In this document: positions 6,547-14,859 of the stretch, one piece after another
Layout: each line of letters begins with the position of its first letter
Position numbering within the stretch: the stretch's first letter is position 1
Source: JAGLTA01 sp034660735
GTDB lineage: Bacteria; Patescibacteriota; Patescibacteriia; JAACEG01
Length of the DNA: 17,349 nt
Assembly (NCBI GenBank): GCA_034660735.1
Contig: JAYEJQ010000027.1
Coordinates: forward strand, 1 to 17,349
Reading direction: 5' to 3'
Translations under genes and position numbers: made by a program
Notes under the pieces: model-generated
Seen by the model: only the letters and a program-made list of their open reading frames with translations
What the model was told of the DNA's origin: nothing
The model's database searches: none

Positions 6547-7328
6547 TCGCTTTATCCCTTGGTGGCGGCGGAGCTAAAACTTTTGCGCATTTAGGGATAT
6601 TAGATGCGTTAAAAGATGAGGGGATTAAAGTAGATTTTTTAATAACATGCTCATCGGCGTCAATTATCGGCTTTCTTTTTTGCATTGGCGTATCCAGCGG
6701 CGAAATTAGGCAAGAATTTAAGAAAAAAAGAAAATGGATATGGCTTATTAAGAGATCTATTTTTAAACGGGTATTAAAAAAATTTATAAAAGAAAAAAAC
6801 ATTACGGATTTAGATCAGTCAAAAATACCTTTATCAATAGTGACTGTTGATTTGAAAAAAGGTAAAGAAGTTATTTTTGACAAAGGTGATCCCTTGCCTA
6901 TTTGTTTAGGATCAGCGGCATTTCCCGGAATTTGGCAGTCTGTAAAATATAAAAATTATTGTTTGATTGACGGAGGAATTTTAAATCCTGATCCAGCGGA
7001 TATAGCAAGAAAAAAAGTCGGTCGCAAAGGAATTGTTATTAGTTCTACTTTAAGGATGGAATTCATTAAAGAAAAAACAGGCAGCCGTTTTAATACTATT
7101 TTAAAATCAATATATCTTTTGCAGTTTAAATATAGGAATAAAATAATTAAAGAAAATTCAAATATTATAATATCGCCATTGGATAATTTAAAAATAAATT
7201 TTGCTGATTGGAAAGAAACATTTACGGGTTATTTTAGCAATAATAAAATAGAAAAATTTTATAAAAAAGGATATGAAGCAACTATTAAAGAAATGCCGAG
7301 AATAAAAAAGATAATAAAATTTCAATAA
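6516..7328 (+). CDS. Patatin-like phospholipase family protein with altered nucleophile elbow
   Basis: A 270-residue protein of the RssA/YlbK-like patatin group. The oxyanion loop LSLGGGGAKTFAHLG (13-27) and the DGG of the Ser-Asp dyad (Asp152, in LIDGGILNPDP) are present. The nucleophile elbow, normally GxSxG, reads CSSAS (45-49): Ser47 sits where the nucleophile should be, but both glycines are gone, so activity is doubtful or altered. I chose ATG 6516 because the homology begins a few residues later; the frame is open upstream to TTG 6453 but that stretch merely overlaps the glycosyltransferase tail. Basic C-terminal half suggests membrane contact. The gene lies 9 bp before the RND pump gene, and a canonical paralogue flanks the pump on the other side. 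Confidence 0.85.
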   Translation: MPGQNKKRPLIALSLGGGGAKTFAHLGILDALKDEGIKVDFLITCSSASIIGFLFCIGVSSGEIRQEFKKKRKWIWLIKRSIFKRVLKKFIKEKNITDLDQSKIPLSIVTVDLKKGKEVIFDKGDPLPICLGSAAFPGIWQSVKYKNYCLIDGGILNPDPADIARKKVGRKGIVISSTLRMEFIKEKTGSRFNTILKSIYLLQFKYRNKIIKENSNIIISPLDNLKINFADWKETFTGYFSNNKIEKFYKKGYEATIKEMPRIKKIIKFQ

Positions 7329-7337
7329 TATAATTTT

Positions 7338-10300
7338 ATGAACCTGCCAAAATTTTCAGTTGATAAGCCTGTTACTATAACAATGATGGTTTTAATCATT
7401 GTGGTTTTTGGCTTTATTTCCTTCAGTCGTTTAGGGCTGGATATGCTGCCAGATATTGAATTCCCGGTAGTATCTGTAATTACTTCATATCCTGGAGTAA
7501 ATAGCGAAGATATTGAAGATGTCTTGACTAAGCCGCTTGAGGACGCGGTTAGCACGGTTAAAGATGTTAAATCAGTATCCTCAATTTCACAGGAGGGAGC
7601 GTCGGTTGTGATGATTGAGTTTAACAGCGGAACTAATCTTGATTTTGCCGCTCAGGATATTCGGGATAAAATCGGTTTAGTAGAGGATTATTTACCGCAG
7701 GATTCTAATAAGCCTTTGGTAGTAAAAATGGATGTTGGCGCTATGCCGGTGCTGGCCTATGGCGTTACTTCGGATCGCGCTGATATTTTAGAATTAAAAA
7801 AAATATTAGAGGATAATATTAAGGATAAAATTGAAAGATTGGATGGCGTGGCTTCAGTTGAATTGCGAGGCGGACAAGAGCGGGAAATTTTAATTAAGCT
7901 GAATAAGCCACAATTAGAATCTTATGACATAACACAGAGTCAAATCACGCAAACCTTGCGCGGAGAAAATATTAATCTGTCTGGAGGATTTATTGAGCAG
8001 GGCTTGCAGGAATTTTCTTTGCGGACTGCCGGGGAATTTAAAAATTTAGATGAGATAAAAAATACGGTTATCATTATGAAAAACGGCGCGCCGATTTATT
8101 TAAAAGATGTCGCGCAAATTGTTGACACGCATAAAGAGGTAAGAAGCTATTGTCGCACTAACAAAAAAGACAGCATTTTGTTGTTAGTAAGCAAGCAGTC
8201 AGGAGCTAATACTTCGCAAGTTGTTGAAGTAATTAAAAATGAGATGCCAAAATTAGAAAAATCTTTATCTCAAGATATTGATTTTAAATTAGTAATGGAT
8301 CAAAGCCATTTAATTAAAACCTCAACAAATTCCGTAACGCAAAGCGGAGTAATCGGCGGATTGCTGGCAATGCTGATGATTTATCTATTTTTGCGAAATT
8401 GGCGACCGACTTTGGCAATTGCTATGGCTATCCCTTTATCTTTAATCGCCACTTTTATCCCTATTTATATTGTTGGTTATACTTTAAATTTAATGACTTT
8501 AGGCGGGCTGGCTTTAGGCATTGGAATGTTAGTTGATAATTCGGTGGTTGTGATTGAAAATATTTATCGCCATTTGGGAAAAATCAGCAAAAGGCAAAAA
8601 GCGGCTATTATCGGCGCCAAAGAAGTTGGAACAGCAATTACAGTGGCTACTTTAACCAGTATCGCTGTATTTTTGCCAATGTCCTTAGGAACAGGTATTG
8701 CCGGACAAATATCAAGAGAATTATCTTTAACAATTATTTTTGCTCTATTCTCTTCGTTGTTTGTGGCTTTAACCTTAGTGCCTATGATTGCTTCAAAAAT
8801 TTTTAAAAAGAGAGAGGAAACTGAAGATTATAAAAAAGCGTCTGGTGAAAAATATTTTATTAAAATAAAAAATGTTTATAGAAAAATTTTAGTTTGGTCA
8901 CTGAACAATCGTTTTAAAACCATAGCAATCACAGTCGGTTTATTGATAGGAACGATTGTTTTAATTCCATTTATTGGCGCGGAATTTATGCCTGTTAGCG
9001 ATCAGGGTATGATGCTTTTGGGTGTAAAAATGCCTGTTGGAACATCATTAGACGAAACTGATAAAATTGTCAGCCAAATAGAAAATGACTTAGTTGATAT
9101 TAATGGAATATCAGTTATCACTAGTTTTGTCGGTTTAGATGAAGCCAGTAGAAGCGAGAGTGTTTCTTTGGGACTTGGATCAGCAGGTGTTAATGAAGCG
9201 CAAATTTTTATTCGGCTAAAAGATAAAAAAAACAGAAAACATTCAGCTGAAGATATTCAGGAAATAATCAGGCGAAAATTTCCTAAAATAAGGAATATGG
9301 AAATTAATTTTATGGATATGAGTAAAGATTTAATAAGCGGCTCGAGTTTTCCAGTGGAGATTAAAGTTTTTGGCAAGGATTTAGATATTTTAAGAAATGT
9401 GTCTGATGAAATTGCGCAAAAAATTCAAAATATAGAAGGCGTGCACGATGTGGACACCACTTTAAGCCGAGGCAAGCCGGAATTAGTTATTACCATTGAT
9501 CGGGAAAGAGCGTCTTATTTGGGCATGGCAGTCGGTCAAATCGGCTCAACTATAAAAAATTCCGTGCAGGGCGTGGTAGCCACCCAGTTGCGCCAAGGCG
9601 GCGAAGAAACAGATATAAGAGTTCGCTATGATAAAATTTACAGAGACGATATTAAACATATAGAAAATTTAACAATTACTACTCCATTCGGAAGCCAGAT
9701 ACCTTTAAAACAAATAGCGTTCATTTCTAAAGGCGAGGGTCCGATAAAAATTAGCCGAGAAGACCAGTTGAGAGTAGTTGCTGTTACGGCTAATGTGCTT
9801 AATAGAGATGTCGGCAGTGTGGTTAATGATATAAAAATAAAATTAAGCGATTATAACTTGCCTTCAGGATATTTTATAGAATACGGCGGTTCGTATAAGC
9901 AAATGCAAGATACTTTTGGCACTTTGGGCTGGGCATTAGCTTTGGGGATTTTGTTAGTCTATATGGTAATGGCTTCGCAGTTTGAATCACTAATCCATCC
10001 GTTTATTGTTATGTTTGAAATTCCCTTGGCTTTTATCGGCGTTGGTTTGGCATTATTTATCACTGGACAGACTTTATCTTTGCCGTCTTTTATGGGAGTA
10101 ATAATGCTAGCCGGCATTGTGGTAAATAACGCTATTGTATTAATTGATTATGTTAATCAATTAAGAAAAAAAGGCATAAGCAAATTTGACGCTTTAGTTG
10201 AAGGCGGAACAACTCGCCTGCGCCCGATTTTAATTACTTCTATTACCACTATACTGGGCATGCTGCCAATGGCATTAGCAAGGCAAGAGGGCTCAGAAAT

Positions 10301-10448
10301 GATGCGGCCAATGGCAATCACGGTAATTGGCGGCTTATTAGTGTCCACATTGTTAACTTTAGTGGTAATTCCGGTAATTTATAGTTTAGTGGAAAAATTT
10401 TCAAAAAGGACGTATGTGAGAGTAGAAAGAATAATTAATGAGAAATAA
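7338..10448 (+). CDS. RND family efflux transporter (AcrB/HAE-like), inner membrane
   Basis: A 1036-residue protein with the twofold RND layout: a first helix near 12-30, a large extracytoplasmic porter loop (about 35-330), six helices (about 335-490), helix 7 near 525-545, a second large loop (about 550-850) and helices 8-12 (about 865-1020). Family signatures include RLGLDMLPDIEFPVVSV, the TM4 segment GIGMLVDNSVVVIENIYRH (Asp400, Asn401) and the TM10 segment GIVVNNAIVLIDYVNQLR (Asn930, Asn931). Asp400 corresponds to the first proton-relay Asp of AcrB, while the second Asp and the TM10 Lys are replaced by Asn, as in many non-proteobacterial members. Substrates are probably hydrophobic. It precedes its fusion protein, reversed from the usual order, and no TolC-like gene is in the window. 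Confidence 0.94.
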   Translation: MNLPKFSVDKPVTITMMVLIIVVFGFISFSRLGLDMLPDIEFPVVSVITSYPGVNSEDIEDVLTKPLEDAVSTVKDVKSVSSISQEGASVVMIEFNSGTNLDFAAQDIRDKIGLVEDYLPQDSNKPLVVKMDVGAMPVLAYGVTSDRADILELKKILEDNIKDKIERLDGVASVELRGGQEREILIKLNKPQLESYDITQSQITQTLRGENINLSGGFIEQGLQEFSLRTAGEFKNLDEIKNTVIIMKNGAPIYLKDVAQIVDTHKEVRSYCRTNKKDSILLLVSKQSGANTSQVVEVIKNEMPKLEKSLSQDIDFKLVMDQSHLIKTSTNSVTQSGVIGGLLAMLMIYLFLRNWRPTLAIAMAIPLSLIATFIPIYIVGYTLNLMTLGGLALGIGMLVDNSVVVIENIYRHLGKISKRQKAAIIGAKEVGTAITVATLTSIAVFLPMSLGTGIAGQISRELSLTIIFALFSSLFVALTLVPMIASKIFKKREETEDYKKASGEKYFIKIKNVYRKILVWSLNNRFKTIAITVGLLIGTIVLIPFIGAEFMPVSDQGMMLLGVKMPVGTSLDETDKIVSQIENDLVDINGISVITSFVGLDEASRSESVSLGLGSAGVNEAQIFIRLKDKKNRKHSAEDIQEIIRRKFPKIRNMEINFMDMSKDLISGSSFPVEIKVFGKDLDILRNVSDEIAQKIQNIEGVHDVDTTLSRGKPELVITIDRERASYLGMAVGQIGSTIKNSVQGVVATQLRQGGEETDIRVRYDKIYRDDIKHIENLTITTPFGSQIPLKQIAFISKGEGPIKISREDQLRVVAVTANVLNRDVGSVVNDIKIKLSDYNLPSGYFIEYGGSYKQMQDTFGTLGWALALGILLVYMVMASQFESLIHPFIVMFEIPLAFIGVGLALFITGQTLSLPSFMGVIMLAGIVVNNAIVLIDYVNQLRKKGISKFDALVEGGTTRLRPILITSITTILGMLPMALARQEGSEMMRPMAITVIGGLLVSTLLTLVVIPVIYSLVEKFSKRTYVRVERIINEK

Positions 10449-10527
10449 TTTTAATTTTTACAAATCAACAAGTCTATTTTATTGTTATTCTGCATATAAA
10501 AATTAATAAAATAATGAGAAAAAATAT

Positions 10528-12384
10528 ATGACAAAATTAATTACAAACAAAAAAACAAGGAAAATGATAATTGGCATTACTTTAATAATCAGTTTAATTA
10601 TTTCTGGATATGTTTTGCTGTCTAATAAAAATAAATCAGCAGTTAATTCTGAAGTTGCTGATGAAAATATAATTACGGTACAGACCTATAAAGTAGTGAC
10701 AAAAACTATAAGCAATGATATTTCTCTTTCTGGAGCAACCCAGCCATTGGATGAAGTGATTGTAAGTCCGAAAATAAGCGGTAAAGTAGTTGGCATATAT
10801 GCGCGCGAAGGAGAAGAGATTAAGACAAATCAAACTTTAATTCAATTAGAACAGGATAGCGTGTTGCTGGTGTCATATAATAACGCGCAATCCAGTCTAA
10901 TTAACACAATTGCGTCAGCTAATCAAGATATTAGCGCGGCTGAATTAGATGTGCTTACGGCAGAAACTAATTTAAGCAATACTAAAATTAATACAAAAGA
11001 AAATATTAGAAATGCGGAATTAGTTGTGGCAGAGACTAAAATTGCCGTAGAAAGCGCGGAAAAATCATTAGACAATATCAAGGACACGAACGAACAAATA
11101 ATACAAAATGCCTATGATAACATAAGAATAACTATGCAAAGTAATTTATCTACTATTAACATAGCGCTAATCGCAATAGGTGATATTATTGGCGAAAGCC
11201 CTGGCAATGTTTCTGCTAATAGTAACTATCAAAATGTATTAGGAGCTATAAACGCTCAAAGTCTAAATAATACAAAAAATTTATTTTTAGAAACTAAAAA
11301 CAGTTATGAAGCGATTGAAAACAGCCACGACAGTTTAACTGTAAATTCCTCTTTTAGTGAAATAGATAGCGTGGTGAGAGCTACTAATAGTTCCTTGTAT
11401 TTAATGGAACAAACTTTGAACCAAGCCAATATTTTATTAGATAACACCATAACATGCAGCGGTTTTACCGCTACTGATCTATCCGCCTTAAAAACTTCAA
11501 TTAATACTAATTTAACAGGTATTAATACAGCTATTAGCGCTTTACAGACCAAAGAGCAAATTATCATTAACGCTAAATTAGCTGATACCGCCAGTGGTGA
11601 TATTGCGCAATCTAATTATGATACGGCAAAAAGTGGTTTGGAAATAGCAGAACAAGCATTAGTTTTAGCGCAAAGCCAGTCCAAGGCACAAATTGATGCG
11701 ACTCAAAAACAGCTTGAATCAACTCAAGCCAGTTTAGAAAGCGTTAAGAAACGGGCAAATCAGCAAATTACCGCGGCGCAAGGGCAATCAGATTCCGTGC
11801 AAGCGCAACTAGGCAATACAACAATTTTTGCTCCGATTTCCGGCACAGTTAATCAAATATTTATTGACAGCGGAGAAATGGCAATGGCTGGCGGTCCTGT
11901 TGCCAGTATTGTTAATACCAGCGGCATAAAAATTGAATTAAGCTTAACTGAATTTGACATTGGACAGGTGTCTGTCGGGCAGGATGTAAAGATTGCTTTA
12001 GCCGCTTACCCTAATGATGAATTTATTGGCCAGATTTATTATGTTAGTTTAATGGCTGACGCAACAAGCAAAAAATTTCCTATCAAGATTCAATTAGATA
12101 ACAAAGATGGAAAGATTAAAGCCGGTATGGTGGCTGATGTAAAAATTGTTACTGCCAAGCAGAAAAATGTTTTAGTAATTCCCATGTCAGCGGTATTTAT
12201 TGAAGATGGAATTGAAAAAGTTTATACAGTTGAAAATTACATCGTCCAAATAAAAAATATTAAAACAGAAAATATTGATGATAATGAAGTAAAAATCGTT
12301 GAAGGATTAATTGAAGGCGAAGAAATTATTGTTAGAGGAAATTATGAGTTGAAAGAAGGTGATAAAGTAAATATAAAAATTTAA
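10528..12384 (+). CDS. HlyD/AcrA-type membrane fusion protein with very long coiled-coil hairpin
   Basis: A 618-residue periplasmic-adaptor protein, well above the usual 350-420. Order: N-terminal membrane anchor (about 13-33); first half of the lipoyl/barrel-sandwich domain (about 68-108, ISLSGATQPLDEVIVSPKIS); a coiled-coil hairpin of roughly 320 residues (about 112-433) rich in Ala, Gln, Asn and Thr with a lone Cys near its middle; second lipoyl half (FAPISGTVNQIFIDSG, from about 435); beta-barrel (LSLTEFDIGQVSVGQDVKI onward); and a membrane-proximal domain (VIPMSAVFIEDG to the end). It should couple the RND pump to the outside. The oversized hairpin may span a thick envelope or reach a partner in place of an outer-membrane channel. 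The 79-bp AT-rich gap before it has no clear hairpin. Confidence 0.92.
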   Translation: MTKLITNKKTRKMIIGITLIISLIISGYVLLSNKNKSAVNSEVADENIITVQTYKVVTKTISNDISLSGATQPLDEVIVSPKISGKVVGIYAREGEEIKTNQTLIQLEQDSVLLVSYNNAQSSLINTIASANQDISAAELDVLTAETNLSNTKINTKENIRNAELVVAETKIAVESAEKSLDNIKDTNEQIIQNAYDNIRITMQSNLSTINIALIAIGDIIGESPGNVSANSNYQNVLGAINAQSLNNTKNLFLETKNSYEAIENSHDSLTVNSSFSEIDSVVRATNSSLYLMEQTLNQANILLDNTITCSGFTATDLSALKTSINTNLTGINTAISALQTKEQIIINAKLADTASGDIAQSNYDTAKSGLEIAEQALVLAQSQSKAQIDATQKQLESTQASLESVKKRANQQITAAQGQSDSVQAQLGNTTIFAPISGTVNQIFIDSGEMAMAGGPVASIVNTSGIKIELSLTEFDIGQVSVGQDVKIALAAYPNDEFIGQIYYVSLMADATSKKFPIKIQLDNKDGKIKAGMVADVKIVTAKQKNVLVIPMSAVFIEDGIEKVYTVENYIVQIKNIKTENIDDNEVKIVEGLIEGEEIIVRGNYELKEGDKVNIKI

Positions 12385-12395
12385 TAATTTGAGTT

Positions 12396-13217
12396 ATGAT
12401 AAATAAAAAACAACCAAAAATCGGCTTGGCTTTGGGAAGTGGCGGAGTCAAAGGTCTATCGCATATCGGTGTTATTAAAGTTTTAGAGGAAAATAATATC
12501 CCGATTGATTATATTACAGGCTCAAGTATTGGCGCTTTGGTCGGCGCTTTTTATGCCGCAAATCAAAATATAAATGATCTAGAAAAAATAGCCTTAGAAG
12601 CTACGTGGAGAACAGGGCTGTCAATAGTTGATCCGACTTTTAACGGAGGATTAGTTAAAGGAAAAAGATTAGAAAATTTAATTAAAACATGGATCGCAAG
12701 CGATTTGAATTTTAATGATCTAAAAATTCCTCTTGTAGTAATAACCACTGATTTAATTACCGGCAAAGAGGTTCATATTAAATATGGCAATATTATTAAA
12801 GCAATAATGGCAAGTTTGTCAGTTCCTATTATTTTTCAGCCTGTAAAATATAAAAATAAATTATTAGCTGACGGCGGATTATCAAACCCTTTGCCGGACG
12901 ATGTGGCGCGCGCAATGGGAGCTGATATAGTGATAGCGGTTAATCTTGATAATGTTTCTTTTAATAATGGATTTAAAAATGATTTAGACAAAAATATTAA
13001 TTTAACGAAAGTGCCTATAAGGGTGTTAAACATATTGAGGTATCATTTGGCGCAAAATTCTTTAAAAACAGCTGATATTCTTATAGAGCCGAAAGTTGGA
13101 GAAATAGGATTGGTCGGCTGGAGTAAATTTTTTGATAATAAAGAAGTTAAAAAAACTATTAGAGTTGGTGAAAAAGCTGCTCTTGAAATTTTGCCTCAAA
13201 TTAAAAAATTGATATGA
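12396..13217 (+). CDS. Patatin-like phospholipase (RssA/YlbK-like), canonical active site
   Basis: A 273-residue serine lipid acyl hydrolase. All key motifs are intact: the oxyanion loop ALGSGGVKGLSHIG (12-25), the nucleophile elbow GSSIG (42-46, Ser44) within YITGSSIGALVGAFYA, and the dyad aspartate in LADGGLSNPLP (Asp159). No signal peptide, so it should work on the inner leaflet or on lipids taken into the cell. It begins 11 bp after the fusion-protein gene and closes the run. With the degenerate paralogue just upstream of the pump, the pump and its adaptor are bracketed by patatins, which points to phospholipid turnover or lipid transport. It ends in TGA, one of only two such stops seen in the window. 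Confidence 0.92.
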   Translation: MINKKQPKIGLALGSGGVKGLSHIGVIKVLEENNIPIDYITGSSIGALVGAFYAANQNINDLEKIALEATWRTGLSIVDPTFNGGLVKGKRLENLIKTWIASDLNFNDLKIPLVVITTDLITGKEVHIKYGNIIKAIMASLSVPIIFQPVKYKNKLLADGGLSNPLPDDVARAMGADIVIAVNLDNVSFNNGFKNDLDKNINLTKVPIRVLNILRYHLAQNSLKTADILIEPKVGEIGLVGWSKFFDNKEVKKTIRVGEKAALEILPQIKKLI

Positions 13218-13305
13218 CATCGCATTTCGTAAAACAAAATACGAAATTCTGCTACGCAACGCGCCACAGAATTGGTCGGGGGAAAATCTGAAAGTTTGAT
13301 ACTTG
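13218..13305. other. Convergent spacer with overlapping inverted repeats
   Basis: Between the second patatin gene and the leftward tRNA-Arg lie two inverted repeats: ATTTCGTA (13224-13231) with TACGAAAT (13240-13247), and AATTCTG (13245-13251) with CAGAATT (13267-13273). They share three bases, so they cannot fully form together. Either may end transcription from one side, but there is no good T-tract for the rightward direction. Confidence 0.45.
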
Positions 13306-13377
13306 TGCCCTTGAGAGGAATTGAACCTCTATCTGAGACTTAGGAGGTCCCTGTTCTATCCATTAAACTACAAGGGC
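13306..13377 (-). tRNA. tRNA-Arg (anticodon CCU)
   Basis: Reading leftward, acceptor arms GCCCTTG and CAAGGGC pair over 7 bp. The anticodon stem GGGAC/GTCTC encloses loop CTCCTAA, giving anticodon CCU, which reads AGG. The T arm GAGGT-TCAATTC-CTCTC holds the conserved TTC. Discriminator is A; the next bases are CAA, so the 3' CCA is not encoded and must be added after transcription. It stands alone, converging on the second patatin gene. Confidence 0.93.
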
Positions 13378-13390
13378 GGCATTATTGTAA

Positions 13391-13424
13391 TTGACAACTT
13401 TTTAATATTTAGTAAGATTATAAT
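13391..13424 (+). promoter_or_regulatory. Candidate promoter for the bactofilin gene
   Basis: TTGACA at 13391-13396 is followed by TAAGAT (13413-13418) at 16 bp. A perfect TATAAT also lies at 13419-13424 but is 22 bp from that -35, too far for a classical pair, so which -10 is used is uncertain. The start would fall 20-30 bp before the bactofilin ATG, which has no Shine-Dalgarno sequence. Confidence 0.45.
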
Positions 13425-13453
13425 AAAAGTTAATTTTTTATAATTTTAATTTT

Positions 13454-13849
13454 ATGTTTAAACAAGAACAAATTAGCGAAAAAGAGGTGGAAACTATTAT
13501 CGGTCCATCAGTAAAGGTGAAAGGCAATTTTCAAACTAAAGGAAGTATGCAGATTGATGGTCAATTGGAGGGGACATTGAAAATAGACGAGAATCTTATT
13601 GTTGGTGAAAACGCAAAAATAATCGCTAATATTAAGGCTAAAAAAATATCTGTCTCTGGGGAGATTAAGGGGAATATTAATGCTTCTGAAAGTTTAACTT
13701 TATCCGAAAAATCAAAAATAGAAGGCGATATTGAAACTGTTATTTTTTCTGTCGCTCCAGGGGCAACAATTGACGGAAAAATTAAGATGGATCAGAAACA
13801 TAATATTGAAAAAAATAAAAAAGATAATATTAAGAATGAACAAGAATAA
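13454..13849 (+). CDS. Bactofilin (polymer-forming cytoskeletal protein)
   Basis: A 131-residue protein whose core (about 15-115) is the bactofilin right-handed beta-helix: a repeating pattern of short hydrophobic beta strands with Gly and Asn turns, starting IIGPSVKVKGNFQTKGSMQIDGQLEGTL and running through ENLIVGENAKIIANIKAKKISVSGEIKGNI to PGATIDGKIKM. The N-terminus is short and polar; the C-terminal 20 residues are a Lys/Asn-rich disordered tail. Bactofilins self-assemble without nucleotide into membrane-associated filaments that place cell-wall enzymes or shape the cell. No peptidoglycan gene lies next to it here. It appears to be transcribed from its own promoter just downstream of the divergent tRNA-Arg. 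Length is typical of the family. Confidence 0.93.
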   Translation: MFKQEQISEKEVETIIGPSVKVKGNFQTKGSMQIDGQLEGTLKIDENLIVGENAKIIANIKAKKISVSGEIKGNINASESLTLSEKSKIEGDIETVIFSVAPGATIDGKIKMDQKHNIEKNKKDNIKNEQE

Positions 13850-13918
13850 CATTTAATCAATAACGCAATCCTATTTAAATATTATAGAATAAAAATTAAA
13901 AAGTCAAAATTTCATTTT

Positions 13919-14719
13919 ATGTACTATTATCTTTATGATACTTTTTTATCAGACAACAAATATCAAAAAACTCTTCATCGCATAGAAAATAGGCTTGTTG
14001 ATTTAGGAATTGACGGAAAAATCGGACGGCTTTCAATGATGATGAATGTAGAAAAATTGTTAAACGAAGAAATAAAAAAGGGGGCTAAAACTATTGTTGC
14101 AGTAGGCAATAACAACACAATAGATAAAATAATAAATATAGCGGCAGCTGAAAAAATTACAGTTGGAGTTATTCCTGTAGGAGAAAATAATGAAATCGCG
14201 GAAATTTTGGGAATTCCGCCAATGGATTTGGCTTGTGATATTCTAAGCCGTCGTCGCGTAAAAAAAATTGATTTGCTAAAAATAAACAGGCGATATTATA
14301 TTTTAAATTTAAAAATGGATGCTGATAAAAATATTGAGATTGTCTGTGAAGATAAATATAAAGTAAAATTGACAGCTAAAAAAGGAGAAATTTATATTTA
14401 TAATTTAGTTAATAAGGAATATATAAAAAATAATTTTAAATTCAAAAAAAGTATTGAAAATTTTTTTAGTCCGCAAGATAAAATGTTTGATATAGTAATT
14501 AATCCGACGGACACAAGTTTGGCGAATAATTTATTAAAAATATTTAGAAGAAAACAGGCTGGCGGCGCGACTTTAATTCCAGGAAAAAAAATAAAGATAA
14601 GCGCTAAAAAAATAGTATCAGCTGTTTGTGATAATAATAATGTAGTAAAAACGCCTTTGGATATAAAAATAGTTCCGCAAGTGCTAAAAATAATCGTTGG
14701 TAAAAACAGAAAATTTTAA
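13919..14719 (+). CDS. DAGK/NAD-kinase-fold protein with degenerate GGDGT motif
   Basis: A 266-residue protein resembling the diacylglycerol kinase catalytic domain. TIVAVGNNNTIDKIINIAA (58-76) lines up with the family's VAVGGDGTxxEVxNGL, and VGVIPVGENNEIAEILGIPP (82-101) with GIIPLGTGNDFARxLGIP; RRRVKKIDLLKINRRYYILNL (111-131) matches the strand after it. The nucleotide-binding GGDGT has become GNNNT (63-67), losing the Asp and a Gly, and the TGN of the second motif is ENN. ATP binding in the usual way is therefore unlikely, so it may be a catalytically dead or repurposed lipid-binding homologue. The C-terminal half is a beta-rich domain as in lipid kinases. No Shine-Dalgarno sequence; two tRNA genes follow in the same direction. 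Confidence 0.72.
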   Translation: MYYYLYDTFLSDNKYQKTLHRIENRLVDLGIDGKIGRLSMMMNVEKLLNEEIKKGAKTIVAVGNNNTIDKIINIAAAEKITVGVIPVGENNEIAEILGIPPMDLACDILSRRRVKKIDLLKINRRYYILNLKMDADKNIEIVCEDKYKVKLTAKKGEIYIYNLVNKEYIKNNFKFKKSIENFFSPQDKMFDIVINPTDTSLANNLLKIFRRKQAGGATLIPGKKIKISAKKIVSAVCDNNNVVKTPLDIKIVPQVLKIIVGKNRKF

Positions 14720-14747
14720 ATTTTTTGAATTACAGAATAAAAATCAA

Positions 14748-14834
14748 GCCGCAGTGGTGGAACTGGTAGACACGAGGGACTTAAAATCCCTTGGGGGAAA
14801 CCCTGTGACGGTTCAAATCCGTCCTGCGGCACCA
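14748..14834 (+). tRNA. tRNA-Leu (anticodon UAA), CCA encoded
   Basis: Acceptor arms GCCGCAG and CTGCGGC pair over 7 bp, followed by discriminator A and an encoded CCA (14832-14834). The anticodon stem AGGGA/TCCCT encloses CTTAAAA, anticodon UAA. The long variable arm TTGGGGGAAACCCTGTG is typical of type II tRNA-Leu, and the T arm has GGTTCAAATCC. Confidence 0.95.
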
Positions 14835-14859
14835 GTAAATAAACATTAAACCTATTAGA

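Noticed and set aside
10449..10527. Independent promoter for the membrane fusion protein gene (TTGTTA followed by TAATAA)
   Set aside because: The region is so AT-rich that such weak matches are expected by chance; co-transcription with the pump gene is simpler.
13391..13424. TTGACA paired with the perfect TATAAT at 22-bp spacing
   Set aside because: The spacing is well outside the usual 16-18 bp, so only a candidate promoter with the weaker -10 is reported.
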